From positions 3,381,501 through 3,445,500 of the forward strand of contig JADANN010000099.1 in assembly GCA_018806985.1 (NCBI GenBank): a stretch of 64,000 bases of DNA, read 5' to 3'. Made by a program: the position numbers and the translations under genes. The notes beneath the pieces were generated by a model. It was not told where the DNA came from. It saw only the letters and a program-made list of their open reading frames with translations, and made no database searches. This stretch comes from Angiostrongylus vasorum. Lineage: Eukaryota; Nematoda; Chromadorea; Rhabditida; Metastrongylidae. Shown here piece by piece: positions 48,165 through 60,294 of the stretch (position 1 is its first letter; every line of letters starts with the position of its first letter).

Positions 48165-48560
48165 TACCAAAATGCCTCCCAACGATTTACCACCTTATCG
48201 TAGCTGGGAGGTGTTCCTGGAGTGTCGGACTGCGATATACAGCGAGGGGGATCCATATCCTCGCAGGGTCTCCCAGGCTGAGAAGGGGTCCGGCGTTTCC
48301 ATCAGGAAACCTAGCTAAGAGTAAACCAATATCAGGATCCACCACTGTCCTGGTATCAAAGTCGTACTCTGGCAAATCTCACTCTGATCCACAAGGGCTA
48401 CGACTTGCTTGTGGTGATGAATACCTTCAGCAGACTTTGACCAGGCTGACCTCGACAATTCCAGGAAACCACAATAGCTTAACCAGCAAATCTCCGAACA
48501 ATGGAGATTATGCTGGGGTCCTCACAACCACTGAGGACGGGCCATTCAATTATCAAGTAT
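48165..48560 (-). repeat. Family E repeat
   Basis: Reverse copy. The minus strand runs from GATACTTGATAATTGAATGG through TTGTGGATCAGAGTGAGAT to AGCTACGATAAGGTGGTAAA. Confidence 0.7.
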
Positions 48561-49420
48561 CATGCATACGAAAATGAGTGGGTCGGGTTCACGATATTTG
48601 CGGAAAAGCAGAAACCCTTTTCGTTAAGTATTGCTGCACTTTGGGGTCACTGGTTAGCACCTCATGGGGAGCAGTCGATCTACGGAAAATCACCTGCATT
48701 AGGTTTAGGCACCGGGACTATACTCAGGCACAGGTGGAATTAGCAGTCCTCTCTGGCGCTCTTTATCAGCCATGCGGTTTGAGATGGGTGCCAGCATTCT
48801 TTTAATTCTGCAGATGTTACCTAATTTCTTATAATCTGCACATTGCCGAGAGTCGTTTTCGTCATTTAGGGCAATCTGCTTAGTGGTCTTCCCTCTTCTG
48901 CTGTTCTAGCTGTTTGTATTCAAGAATTCGTGTCTAGTCCTCAGACGTCCCACACTACACTTAGTAGTAGTAGTTGATTTTGCAAATCCGTCTTTCTTTT
49001 GCAAAAACCAGCATCTTGACAGAAATCTTTTGTCGCTGTTTTCCACACTAAAAATGTCTTATTGGTTAAAGAAGAGCCACTACTGTCCTGGATCGACAAA
49101 TAAACAAACTGTATCAGACGAATTATATCCGTATAAAATATATGATGTGGCGTTCATCATTCTATATCATGCCGAACAGCTGTACGATAAATGAAAAGTA
49201 TTGACACCTAATTTCCGCACACCTTATCGGTTTGCTCGCATTTATTGTTAAATTTTATTTTACTGCTCAGTTGTAAGCTTAATCATGTTTTTTTGGCTTT
49301 GTATTTGAAGCTACTAAAGTGTTTCCGCTTCAGAGCTACTTTGTGCCTGGCAAAAAATGGAAAGATTGTCAAGAAAGGTTAAAAGTTTGCTAAAAACTGT
49401 TTAGAAGATCAATGTTAACC
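48561..49420. other. No supported feature
   Basis: AT-rich spacer without recognised genes or repeats. Confidence 0.3.
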
Positions 49421-49424
49421 GTTT

Positions 49425-49770
49425 TATTTACTGCCTACTATTTCTAATGGCAGGATATAATGCGAAATATAACTACAACGATGCTGAGATATTTGCAAAA
49501 TTCCGGACCGCAGGTGTCTGCGGTTCATCAGCTTAACTGGGTTCATTGCCGATTTGCGCTCCCCAGATCAATCCCGCTGACGGGTGATTGCTGATGGCAG
49601 AGATCGATAGAACTAGCTGAGAGACAGGCGAAACAAAGGACCCGCATGGTGTGGTGGTGAACGCGTTACTCCCCGGAAAGGACAATAGCGCGTTCGTTCC
49701 CCATCGCTGACACCTGCGCTCCGAAGTTTTGCAAATATCTCAGCATCGTTGTAGTTATGTTTAGAAGATC
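49425..49770. repeat. Family B inverted pair
   Basis: Minus copy 49425-49530 (TTTACTGCCTACTATTTC, CCGGACCGCAGGTGTCTGCG), then the 5' block CCCGCTGACGGGTGATTGC and a plus copy 49640-49770 (GCATGGTGTGGTGGTGAACG, GTTTTGCAAATATCTCAGC). Confidence 0.7.
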
Positions 49771-50425
49771 ATCAAAGTGTGAAAAAAAACGAAGAAAATG
49801 TTGTCGTGAAGCAATAGTAAAGTCGTCTTCGTATCGTAAACACCATACGGATCCATAGAAGAGTCTAACTATCAAGAATGAGGAGGTCGGTCTTAACGAC
49901 ACTGACAAAGGTCCCAAAAGATCTTTATCATCTGTCTACTCAATGGCAAAAAAATGAGCGTTGACTCTACAGGCCTGCGCAATAGCCAACAATAACTGAT
50001 ACAGCTAGAATGAAAAGACCAAGGAAAGGCAAGAAATTGCTTAATGAGGTTTTGAAAATATCTTATGGTCGGATGATAAGATTTTCACAGACACTGTCTT
50101 ACATATTTTTCGAAACTACTAGCACTATTGTTCCTACGCTCAAGCAACTGCTAAGGAGAAAAGTGATCACAGAGTGACCTTTTCCACTGGAGTGGTGTTC
50201 TGGGGAAGAAATCGTTACAAATAGAAAACCCTTTCGAAAACTCGTTAAAAAAAAACTCAGCCTTTAAAAGAGCATACTACCCTTCTAAACAGAAAGAACT
50301 CAAAATGATCATTCGCCATGGAACGAAACTGACTTTCGTGCATCTGGAGTCGCATTTACTGGGAAAGGCCAACGTCGTGAACTATATTTCCGTTCTTATA
50401 TCTTACTCTTATTTATCCGGAAAGC
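49771..50425. other. Kinase 3' flank
   Basis: No gene, repeat or clear poly(A) signal for the minus-strand kinase was found here. Confidence 0.3.
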
Positions 50426-50429
50426 AATT

Positions 50430-53400
50430 TTAATAGTCGAACTGAAAGAAACCTTTTGAATTTCTCACCGCGGTAAAATCAGGACGAGGGATTTGTAAAA
50501 TACGCTGGAGGTGCTTTGCTATATCTGCCATTGAAAAGCGATCGTTTGGATTGGTTGACCAACATCGAACCTAAATGACTTATGGTTTAGCTTATTCTTC
50601 TATCGAAAAGTACTGTGTGTTATATTCAAAGCCAACTACTATTCTAGCATGGGACACCCTACGAATGCTGTGGAAAAGTATAAAATGAACGGAGTTCAGA
50701 CTGAACTCAAACGACAGCGCTGATTTCACAATTGTCACCTGTGTTGCTGATATAAAATAAAGCCTTAAAAGCAAAATTTGCACATGGTTATAAAAAGGAA
50801 ACGCTGATGTTTGTGAATCAAGGTTAATCCTAGAATTCTAAGTCGTCTACACCGTGGAATAAACAGAGAGAAAGAATACCTTGATAATATTTTTGGATTT
50901 CAGGAGCAATATAGACCGGGAGCTCCATACGATAGCCCTCCCTCACCTAAAATTAATGGCATGGTGATCTCAGGTTATAAGGTTATAAACAAAAGAAAGA
51001 CAGACGTTTTGATTAACTTCGGCAACTGTCATTCCTGGATACGGTTCTATACCATTGTTGTATATCTCCCAACACATTATACCTGAAGTTCCAGTGTACG
51101 GTCACAGTCTCTACGACAACGAAACCTCCTACCGTAACTGAACACATCGGGTTTTTTGAGTGTAAATAGCCATTTTAAGCGTTTCGGGAGCGAGCCAACG
51201 AATTGGTACTCTCTTGTGCGGGTCCATTTGATAAACAGTGCCTTCTCTAGTTAAACCAAAGTCGGAAATTTTAACCTGAAAAAAATTTAGAACTGCGTTG
51301 TTCGTTGGTTCCACCGCTATTTTCGAGCACGCAGACATATTACGATCCAAAATAGTTCAAAAACAAAGTTTATTAATCGAGATAGGACGTATACCTATAT
51401 ATGTACCGTTCTACGATCGAAACAAAAAGTTTGTTTATTCTACCACGGTGAAATTCTTGGTTTTCAGGGTCTACGGACTCTCTGAAGGTAGTGCCCGCAG
51501 TTGCCTGTTTACTGAAGATTTCTAGACAAGTATTTATACAATTTCATGGCCATTGGTTTGCATTTAGTCGGTTCGGATATTGTGCGGTATGGGGTAAATA
51601 GTACTTAATTGGAGACATAGATGACCCGTCTTCACTTTTTGTGGGAGCCCCAGCATAATTTCCAATTTTTTTGGAGTTATGTTAGTCTTGCCATTCTAGG
51701 TCTCTGGAGCACCGAAGTCAACCATACCAAAGTCTGCTCTAGGTTGTCACCACCATATGCAGTCGCCACTGTTGTGGATCAGATGGAGATTTGCCACCAT
51801 TCGACTAGTTTGATACCAGGACGGTGGTGGATCCTGGTATTGGGTTTACTCTTATTTGCGCTTCCTGATGGAAATGCCGAACTCCTCAGATTAAGAGACC
51901 CTGCCAGGGGAATGAATCCTCCTTTGTACATCGCAGCGCGACACCCAGGAATACCTGCATGCCACCACGAGACGGTAAACCGTCTAGAAGAGGTAAATAG
52001 TATTCCATTTTAATTCTATCAACTCGTTCGAATGTACGATGTCTTATCCGACGTCGTCATGGGAAGAGAATTGATCCCTTTCGCGTCATCATGCCTTTTG
52101 TAAATTGTGCTGTTCTTCGTGTCATTTCTCGAATTCCTGATTGTATTTTTTCCATTGATTTAGTCTTGACGCAAAAAAGTCGCAGGTGGTTTTGGTTGTC
52201 GATGTGAAAAAATTAGAACGTAGTTTACGTACTAGATGCACGACAGCATGAATTTTCGTTGTGAAATAATGAATCAAATTCTGAGAAGACAACACCGACA
52301 CTACTTTTTTTGCACTAACCCAGAAATGTTGTCGGCTCTAGGAAGGCAAGTGCAATATGTTCCACTCAGTGAGTGGTATTGAAAAGTTACCTTGTTATCA
52401 CCATATAGGGCAATTCCGTGCTGCAATGTCTCTGTGCAAAACGTTCTTCATATGCAGATACTCAAGACCCCATGCGGCCTAAAATTAGTTTGTTGAAAAG
52501 AACTCATCTCATCAGAAGTTTTCAGATAGATGAAAAAAATATATTTAAATTCAACAGCAGAATTTCGTTTACTATGGTAACCTAAGGGGCGCGTGTGGCA
52601 CAGTGGTTGCAGGCTCCTCTGCGACGCACACGTGGAATCGATCCCAGCGCCCATGGCCCACCAAGCCTTCCATCCCTCCGGGGTCGGCAGGTTGGTACCG
52701 GACTTGTCTGGGAGGATAGCAGCACTGGCTCGATACATCGGCAGGCCAACCCGAGTCATTGTAAGGGCCAGATATGCATTCAATCACCTCTAACGATACT
52801 TAATGATGTCGGATGCATGGCGCATCCCTAAGGGATTGATCAATGCCGAGAGCTTTTAAAAAAGCTCTCTTTTAGAGCCTTTTTATGGTAACGTTAGGAA
52901 CACCAATAATTATTTTCGAATCGATTCAGTATTGCTGTAGTAGCTTCAAACCTGAAGTATCATTTCGTTTTTTCTTTTCGAGTGGTTGCTCCTGCTTCCG
53001 TAGATAGGAATCGAGAGCGCCACAATTGACCTAAAAATGCAAGATTTCTTATATCCCCCAGGAGAGCGGAATTTCCTTTCAAGATGATTAAACATTATTT
53101 ACACCTCCTGGACTTTAAATTAATGTGATTAGGTTTGTACTATACTGTCCTTTTAAGTTAATAAAGTCTTAACTCTAGCAAAACCGATTTTTTAGTTGGA
53201 AATGAGCCGAAAGTAAAGCTGTGTTTAGCCTGCATTCACAATCCTTTGCTTGTCAGAAAATTCTTGGCATGTATTCTGCATCAGTATTCTGTGAACGCAC
53301 TTTCTTCCTAGACATTATTTGCATCATGATCATAATCTACTTGTTCTTTCTATAGTGCCCATGGAAAACAACAATCTAAGCAAAAAAATTCTTAAGTGCC

Positions 53401-56400
53401 ATTCGTTGGACTGGTTTACTGTTCCACTACTACCAATCAAACCAATGAGACAAGAATCTTGGGCTGCAACGACTTGAATCTTCCGAACTCCGAGTCTTGT
53501 CTAATTGTCCAAGAAATTACTTGTTGTATTGACTGCGGCTTTCATACCAGTTCCATGATAACCATTAGTGGTTCTTGTCCAGCTGCAACACCATAGAACT
53601 TCACAACATTCGGATGCTCGAAATTTCTCATTAATCGGGCTTCATGCATAATTTCCTTGATTTGCTCTTTCGTCAACACTTCTAGTTTAGCCTGTAATGA
53701 ATGGATCACCATCAATTACATATGTTTTTCTTTATGCGACAAAAACCTACCAGTTTGACAGCAACATCAACTTTCTTGCCATTTTTAAGTTTCAGCTTTC
53801 CCATGTGAACTTCTCCAAATGCGCCTTCTCCTAAAGCGAATGAGATACTTATACTTAATAATTGAATGCCCGTTCCAACTGATTGTGCTGGCTCCAACAT
53901 AATCTCCAATTTTCGGAGATTTGCTGATTAAGCCATTGTGGTTCACTGTAATCCCGAGGTCAGCCTAGCCAAAATCTGCCTCAGGTCGTCACCACCGCTG
54001 CAGTCGCAGTCCTTGTGGATCAGAGGGAGATTTGCCACCATGCAACTTTGATACTAAGACGTTGGTTGATCCTGGTATAAGTTTACTCTTAGCTAGGTTT
54101 CCTTATGGAAACGCCGGACTCCTTCTCAGCTTGGGAGACTCAGCCAGGGGATGAAACCTCCGCTGTACATTGCAGCCCGACACCTGTGAACACCTCTCAG
54201 CCACGATGAGACGGTAAGCCGTTGGGATGAGAAAATGAGAAGAAAGTTTAATCGTAAAAGAAAGTACGAAACTTTCTTGGAAAGTCTTATTCTCATTCCT
54301 GATGTTGTAGAAGTCATCTTCATTATCAACCAAAAAAAAATCACCAACCCAATTTTTTAGTTAATTCCACGTCATCATGAGAATGTTCCCAATTCTGCCT
54401 TGTGATTGGTGTTCTGAGAATCACCTCATTCGCCTATAAAACATAGTGAAATTTCCACTATGACGTTTAATTCTAGTGTCGAGCATTTAAACCTTAGCTT
54501 AGGCCATTTCATTGGTTCACTTCCTGTTTAAAGAGCTAAACCCGGATTAAAAATATTACCCTCGAAATCGATTCTTTTTTTTGTAGATGGTGCTCCACCA
54601 TTTGACTGACAGAATCGAAAGCATATTTTTCGATGGAGAATTTTCCATTGGGAAGATTTGTGATAACAAAATGTTTTATCTGAAAAGTGCACTTTGGACT
54701 GCAACACACTTGCGATAGCATGAGTCGAACACGATGCAAACGATGCGAAAAGAAAAGCCACTTTTTTATAGTCCGACAAAAGTCTGGCTATTCAATCACT
54801 GTAAAATTTAAGAGTTTCAAGAGCTTACAAACGGCCTTTAAGGCTCGTCTTCTGAACAAAAAAAAGTAAAGGAGGATTTCACCCAGCGAAAGACGGTGGT
54901 GTTCCTCATTCTATCGATCATGTTTGTGGCTACTGCGCTTGCGTTGATAAGTTGAAAACAAATTGGTCTCGTTGTAACGTTTTTTGGATTATTTGACTCT
55001 AAAAAGTATTTAGAATTGAAAAAATACTGCAGAAAAGTTATACCTACAATTAACAACTATATCGAAGTGTCCCAATAGTATTTTCAGTAATATCCTATAG
55101 CAAATTTGCCTAGTCTACACAAAAATAGTGAAAAGGCGCGCAAGAATCCACGGGAAATTTATAACACCCTCTTGGATTATAAAGCTACCATGAAATCAAT
55201 GAAAGAGATTTATTCGGTTAGGGGTTTCGACGGAGAACCATCCTCACCGACCAGCATCTCGGATCGGCTAGGGCTCTGAAGAAAACGAAGACGTCGAGAC
55301 GTGAGCCCAATAAATCTATTCACCAACCTCGCCTTAGCTTACTAATCCAAGACATATTGATTATTAATGCCGAGACTAAATTACCGTCGGTTTGAAAAGC
55401 ATTCGTAACATTATGAACTCCACACGGAAATACGAGGAGCTGTGTGAAGTTGCTTCAGCTTGAATAAGCTCTAAAAGGATGAAGCTCTCGGCGTTGATCA
55501 AATCCTGAAGGATGCGCCATGCATTCGACTTCATTAAGCATCGTTGGAGGTGATTGGAGACATACCTGGCCATAATGAATCAATGTGGCCTACCGATGCA
55601 TTACGCCAGACAAATCTGGTAACAATTTGACGACTTCAAAGCGATGGGAGGCTTGGTGAGCCTTAGGCGCGAGGATCCATCCCATGTGTATTAAAGGGCG
55701 CCTCCAACCACTGCGCTACACACGCCTATAGTTCCAATGTCTACCTATTTTCTTGCATGCCAATCTTGTGACCACAGTGTGGCTGTTCACAACAATACCA
55801 GCTATTGCTAGTAAGACATAAAGCCGATGTAAATCTGCGTTGAGGTGCGTGTAAGATCTGTTTTTGGAACGATGCGACAACAGCTTCTTTGCAAGTCATT
55901 TGAACATTTGCTGCCAGGCCAGTAGTGAACTGGAACTATGAGATGTGGATTTTATTGGATTAGTGGAGATGTTCGGTAACGTTTAGAGCAAAAATTATCG
56001 TGAAGGTCACGCATCATCGCACTCTGTCTCCATTCTCTAAGTTTGCGCACATTGGTTAACTCTAAATGTTACTCTAGCTGCATGAAGTAGAAAGCGATGT
56101 CGTGCTGTCGGCTATTATGGCTTAGACTCTTTTCATTTTTATGATCTTCTTATTCAGAGCTCTTCTTTTTTTTCTTCATTTTTCCTTATGTTACCGACAT
56201 GGTACTAAACTCTTATTCGGCCACAAATGCGGTCACTGCACAAGCAACGTCACGATGAAACATTGACGTAACCACGACATATGCATAGTTTTCAATGCAA
56301 AGAAGCACAAATTGGATGGCACGCATTTAACCACATTCCTTCCGATTGCTTCTTTTGCGACACCGGCTTTTCTATGATATTATTCGTATTAAACCCGTAG

Positions 56401-58094
56401 CCGCCATCATCTTTTCTACGTACCAAAATTTTCAAAAAATACCCTTTGAGAACAGATTTTTGGTTTGCGTGAGTTTACCGGTGTTCTCTTGTCTTTTTCT
56501 ACAGAAAGAGTAATAAAGGAAGCATTGATATTGAGGAAGGTACTAAGATGGCCGCTGAAAAAATGCAAATCTATGAGCACAATGGCGATTCCCTCTCATC
56601 CTATAGAAAGGGCACAGCATTACTGTCTACAGCTCAGATTTTTAACTCAGTTTCATTTCATACGCCTCCAATGAAGAAAGCTTTAATCTTATATAACCGC
56701 CTTCAAATAATCTAGTAGGCTTGAGTGAATCTGAATTGGCCTGAAATGTGTGAGATGCTGCTTTAAAGAAAAGATGTTCACCTTACCCCTTGGTCTTCCA
56801 ATTCTTGCCTAAACATCACTGATAATACGAACGCTCTCTGCTGACCAGCTACTGGCTCAGTTGTTCGAACGAGAAAATCGCCATTGTTTCGCAGCATCAT
56901 CTGAAAGCTCGACATTGGTGGCGAATTCTGATACCGCTCTATTGGTTTCTAAGGAATGTCATATATAATTTACTAATTTAGAGGAAAATAGCATCATGTA
57001 CCAATTTAGAGCAAAAAAACCCCCAAGAATTACTTAGTATGTACTCCAGTTTGTTATCAATGCTGTATTTGCTAGAAAACCGTTTAGTACGTTACAAGAA
57101 TGGTTTTGAAAAACTTCGTGAAAAAATGTGAAGAGGATCATAAACAATGCGCTGTTTTTGATGACGCCCAATTTAAGACTCGACGTTAAATATATCAGGT
57201 CATGAAAGAAATGTTCTCGGCGTTGATCAATTCCTGAGGGATGCGCCATGCATTCGACTTCATTAAGCATCGTCAGGAGGTGATTGAATGGATATGTGGC
57301 CTTTATAATGACTCGCTGTGGCCTACCGATGTATTCAGCCAGTGCTGCTACCGTTCCAAGCAAGTCTGGTCACCAAACCAATTTTTCCGACCCAGCAAGG
57401 ATGGAATGCTTGTCGAGTCTTGGTCCGGTGGATCGATCCGATGTGTAATTGAGGGCGTCTCCGACCACTGCGCTACACCTGCCCTTATCAGCTCATAGTA
57501 GTTCGACGAATTGCGGAATAGATTAGCATAAATCCAAAACACTTTGCAAACCTTTCAAACTGAGAGCCGAATAAGCGAGAAGCAAGGGAATCATCGTTAA
57601 ACCTCAATGTCCTCACGTGTATGTAAAATCTGTTCTGCTTTTCTTTTGTGTGCATTATCAACGAACCGTCTGCCAGGTTATGACATTCGAGGAAATCGTG
57701 ACAAACCATGACCTTCTGGGCAATGACTGGACGAAGATGAAGCATTGATACACTTCTCCAGGCCCAATTTACACCAGAAAATTGAAGTCGCTTATAATTT
57801 GAATCCGTCGGCAAATATGTGCCAATTTTAACGTCACCTGTTTTGTTCAGTTCACTATAAGGTATCTGTTTTTTAAAGTTGAAAGTTAAAAGGACTTAAT
57901 AGATTCCCAGTCACCGCTATAGTTTCGGATCAGAAATTATCAACTTTCTTGGAAGCAAACCATCTCGAAATCACCTTAATGTCCTCACGTGGTAATAATC
58001 CGTGATACCATTGTTCACACGCTAACTGCCTATCGACCAGCATTGTTTCGATGTCCGCCGGATGTCGGTGCACCACAGTGAAAAGTGAAACCAA
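50430..58094 (-). CDS. SH2-domain tyrosine kinase, Fer/Fps-like
   Basis: Cytoplasmic tyrosine kinase of the SH2-TK type expanded in nematodes. Minus-strand exons: 58094-57975, 56900-56787, 54679-54560, 54433-54349, 53830-53751, 53691-53548, 53030-52952, 52478-52391, 51275-51133, 51082-51006, 50946-50880 and 50570-50430. About 417 residues. SH2: [26 protein letters not shown] with the phosphotyrosine Arg, [19 protein letters not shown]. Linker [13 protein letters not shown]. Kinase: [15 protein letters not shown], Glu in [56 protein letters not shown]. Exons 7, 8, 9 and 11 each need one base fewer in a homopolymer run; as written the frame is broken. Exon 1 begins at an acceptor, so an upstream exon is missing, unless Met18 starts it. 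Introns hold families C and E. Confidence 0.85.
51615..51990 (+). repeat. Family E repeat, kinase intron 8
   Basis: Antisense to the host gene. GACCCGTCTTCACTTTTTG, then TTGTGGATCAGATGGAGATT, TTTGATACCAGGACGGTGG, GCTTCCTGATGGAAATGC, CCACCACGAGACGGTAAACC. Confidence 0.75.
52588..52862 (+). repeat. Family C SINE-like element, kinase intron 7
   Basis: GGCGCGTGTGGCACAGTGG head, GTGGAATCGATCC B-box-like segment, GGACTTGTCTGGGAGGATAG body, GCGCATCCCTAAGGGATTG tail. Antisense to the kinase. Confidence 0.75.
53865..54235 (+). repeat. Family E repeat, kinase intron 4
   Basis: Antisense to the host and only about 30 bp from the exon 5 acceptor. Its 5' half together with that acceptor and 19 nt of exon 5 recurs at 25511-25755. 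Confidence 0.75.
55205..55395 (+). repeat. Family A element, copy A5, kinase intron 2
   Basis: Hammerhead-like unit at 55271-55308: GGGCT, CTGAAGA, A, AACG, AAGA, CGTC, GAGACGTG, AGCCC. Stem I is GGGCT/AGCCC, while other copies have CGGCT/AGCCG: a paired change. The GAAA box reads GAGA and the cleavage base is G, so it is likely inactive. The tail has CCAATAAATC and an ACCGTCGGTTTG block. Confidence 0.6.
55475..55740 (-). repeat. Family C SINE-like element, kinase intron 2
   Basis: Minus-strand head GGCGTGTGTAGCGCAGTGG, tail at the left with GCGCATCCTTCAGGATTTG and AGAGCTTCATCC. Confidence 0.65.
57205..57490 (-). repeat. Family C SINE-like element, kinase intron 1
   Basis: Minus-strand head GGCAGGTGTAGCGCAGTGG, ACATCGGATCGATCC B-box-like region, tail GCGCATCCCTCAGGAATTG then GATCAACGCCGAG. 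Confidence 0.7.
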
Positions 58095-58684
58095 CTGAAA
58101 CGTACAACCGTTGCGTATCTTACATTGGATATCAAATGTTAGCAGTCATAAAGTTTTTTCTTAACTGTATCGGTCTAGCATTCATGGGATGAGCAATTTT
58201 GAAAACAGCAACCACAGCAGATTGGTTGAAAATTTGTTGAAATTCGATCGTACCGATGCTTTATCTCCTCTGATCACTTTTCTTTTTAATACCTTTGAAT
58301 ATTTTGAAAGAGATCCATCGCATTCTAACTCAGAGATCAGATAGCGCAGATCTTGGCACTACTATTCAGTATTGCACGGTGAAGGTAGGTTTAGAGAGTT
58401 CGATGACGGTAGCAGCACCACCAAACTCTCTATAAACTTGACTAATTTGTAAATGTACACTATTGTTTCCGCATTAACACATAAAGCGCGACACGTACTG
58501 CACGCAGAATGCATTTCCAATCACTAAAATCAATACGTTTTACGACATGAAATGCGCAGGTATAGCTAATACTGAAATTGGCACGGCTTTAGTTGCAAAA
58601 GGCTTCTAAATGCTTAACTGACAGCAATATATCGTCATATAATGATAATAGGGCGTTCAGAAATAAATGAGCGTCTTTAACCAT

Positions 58685-58958
58685 AAAGGATAAAGGATAA
58701 AGCTCTCGGCGTTGAGGCGGTGTCAATTCCTGAGGGATGCGCCACGCATTCGACTTCATTAAGCATCCTTGAAGGTGATTGAATGCATATCTGGCCTTTA
58801 GAATGACTCGCGGTGGTGGAAGGCTTGGTGAGCCTTGGGCGCAGAGATCGATCTGATGTGTACTATAAGGCGCCTCTGACCAGTGCCACACACACGAGTG
58901 CATGTGGTGCAGTGGTCGGAGGCGCTCTGCAACACACGTGGAATCGAATCGAAAGTTT
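58685..58958. repeat. Family C copies, back to back
   Basis: 58685-58895 is a minus-strand copy (GCGCCACGCATTCGACTTC, AATGACTCGCGGTGG, CGCCTCTGACCAGTGCC). 58897-58958 is the head of a plus-strand copy (GTGCATGTGGTGCAGTGG, CACGTGGAATCGAATCG). The junction abuts the mariner remnant. Confidence 0.6.
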
Positions 58959-59700
58959 CGTAGCCCACCTCGTTCAACTTCTACAACGCTGCTTCCATAA
59001 CGAGAGGCTGGCATTGTTGTGGAGAAAGATTGGTCCTTTTCTATTTGCTAATGATGATCGTTGTTGTTGCAGTTTACGGTGCATTTGCTCGATTTGTTGG
59101 CAATACTTCTTGCTGTAATCGTTTCGCTTGGATCCAAAAAGCTGTGATGAATCAGCCTAGCTGAAGAACGCCAAACAGTTACCGTAACTTTTTTTGGTGC
59201 AATTTCGGGTTTGGGAAGTGCTGTGGAGCCTGATCGCAAACCAACCATTCAGCTGAACGTCGCCGTTTGTCGTACAGAATCCTATTCTCGTCGCACGTCA
59301 CATTTCGATCAGGAAAAGCGTCGTTTTTGTGGCGCAAAATAATAGCAGACGAGACTTCAAAACGGTGAATTTTTTTGACTATCGTTTAATTCGTGCTGCA
59401 CCCACTTGTCGAGTTTCTTTGACTTTCTTATGGGATTCAAGTGAGTAGAAATTGTCTCTGTGCTTACACCAAGTTGTTCGATAAGCTTTCGCGTATTTGC
59501 TTCCACTAGTGCTTTCATTTCGTCATCGTCAAGTTCACTGGGACGTCCGCAGCCTTCCTTATCTTCGAGGTCGAAATCACCAGATCGGAATTTCTGGAAT
59601 CCTGTTTGCATTGTTGATTAACCAACACTACCTTCACCCCCAAAGTTCATTAATGTTTCGAGCCGTCTCTGCTGCACTACGACCGAGTTTGAATCCATAA
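58959..59700 (-). mobile_element. Mariner-type transposase remnant
   Basis: The minus strand encodes, in changing frames, an HTH region (LGRSAAETARNINELWG, GFQKFRSGDFDLEDKEG, CGRPSELDDDEMKALVEA, LGVSTETISTHL). The catalytic region follows (KNDAFPDRNVTCDENRILYD, KRRRSAEWL, PKKVTVTVWRSSARLIHHS, LDPSETITA), then GPIFLHNNAS. The first catalytic Asp (TCDE) is kept; the second, normally HDNARPH, reads HNNASL. Frameshifts separate the blocks, terminal repeats were not found, and the 3' end is cut by a family C insertion. Confidence 0.8.
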
Positions 59701-59829
59701 AAGGAAGTTCGATGAAAATTTGTTTCTGACAGCAAGATCGCAAAGTTCAAAAATTGAAAACGTTCGAGTGACGGCAGCATATGGACCTGTTGTTGGGTTG
59801 TACATAGCATTTATAAAGTCGTAACTCTG

Positions 59830-59940
59830 ATTTCTTCTGAAGACGAAGCTCTGATGAAAACGAAGACGTCGAAAGGTTAGCCGAAAAATAAATATCTTTA
59901 TCAACCACGTGTAAGCTCACCAAAGAAAGAATACATCTGA
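59830..59940 (+). repeat. Family A element, copy A6
   Basis: Hammerhead-like unit about 59847-59884: AGCT, CTGATGA, A, AACG, AAGA, CGTC, GAAA, GGTT, AGCCGA. The core boxes are intact, with one stem II mismatch. The tail AAAATAAATATC and a CCACGTGTAAGC segment are shared with A4. Confidence 0.6.
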
Positions 59941-60294
59941 TTCCTTCATTTGCAAATAGTTTTGACCACTGCCATATTTCCTTGTTCCAGTCGCTTCATC
60001 TCAAGTTATAAGATGCACTTTTGCGACGTATGCTGGTCTCTTTTCTGATCGCACTGCATAGCAGTGATTAGAATAAAGTTGGCGCATAATATCATTCTAT
60101 TGACTTCACCTTCACTTTGCACTGTTGTTGTTGTTTTATCATCTACGCGACTAATGTTCTGAAAAACTATGACATATCTTTCTTGTTCGCCATACCACAG
60201 ATGTTTTTCGTGGTTCCAAAAAACCTATGACCCTAGATTCAGGTTTATAAAGTGCTTTGCAGCAATAGTTTGCCGCAACCAAGCCGTTGTAGTC

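Noticed and set aside
52448..52793. Overlapping open frames on both strands
   Set aside because: They are produced by the family C repeat and, at one end, kinase exon 8.
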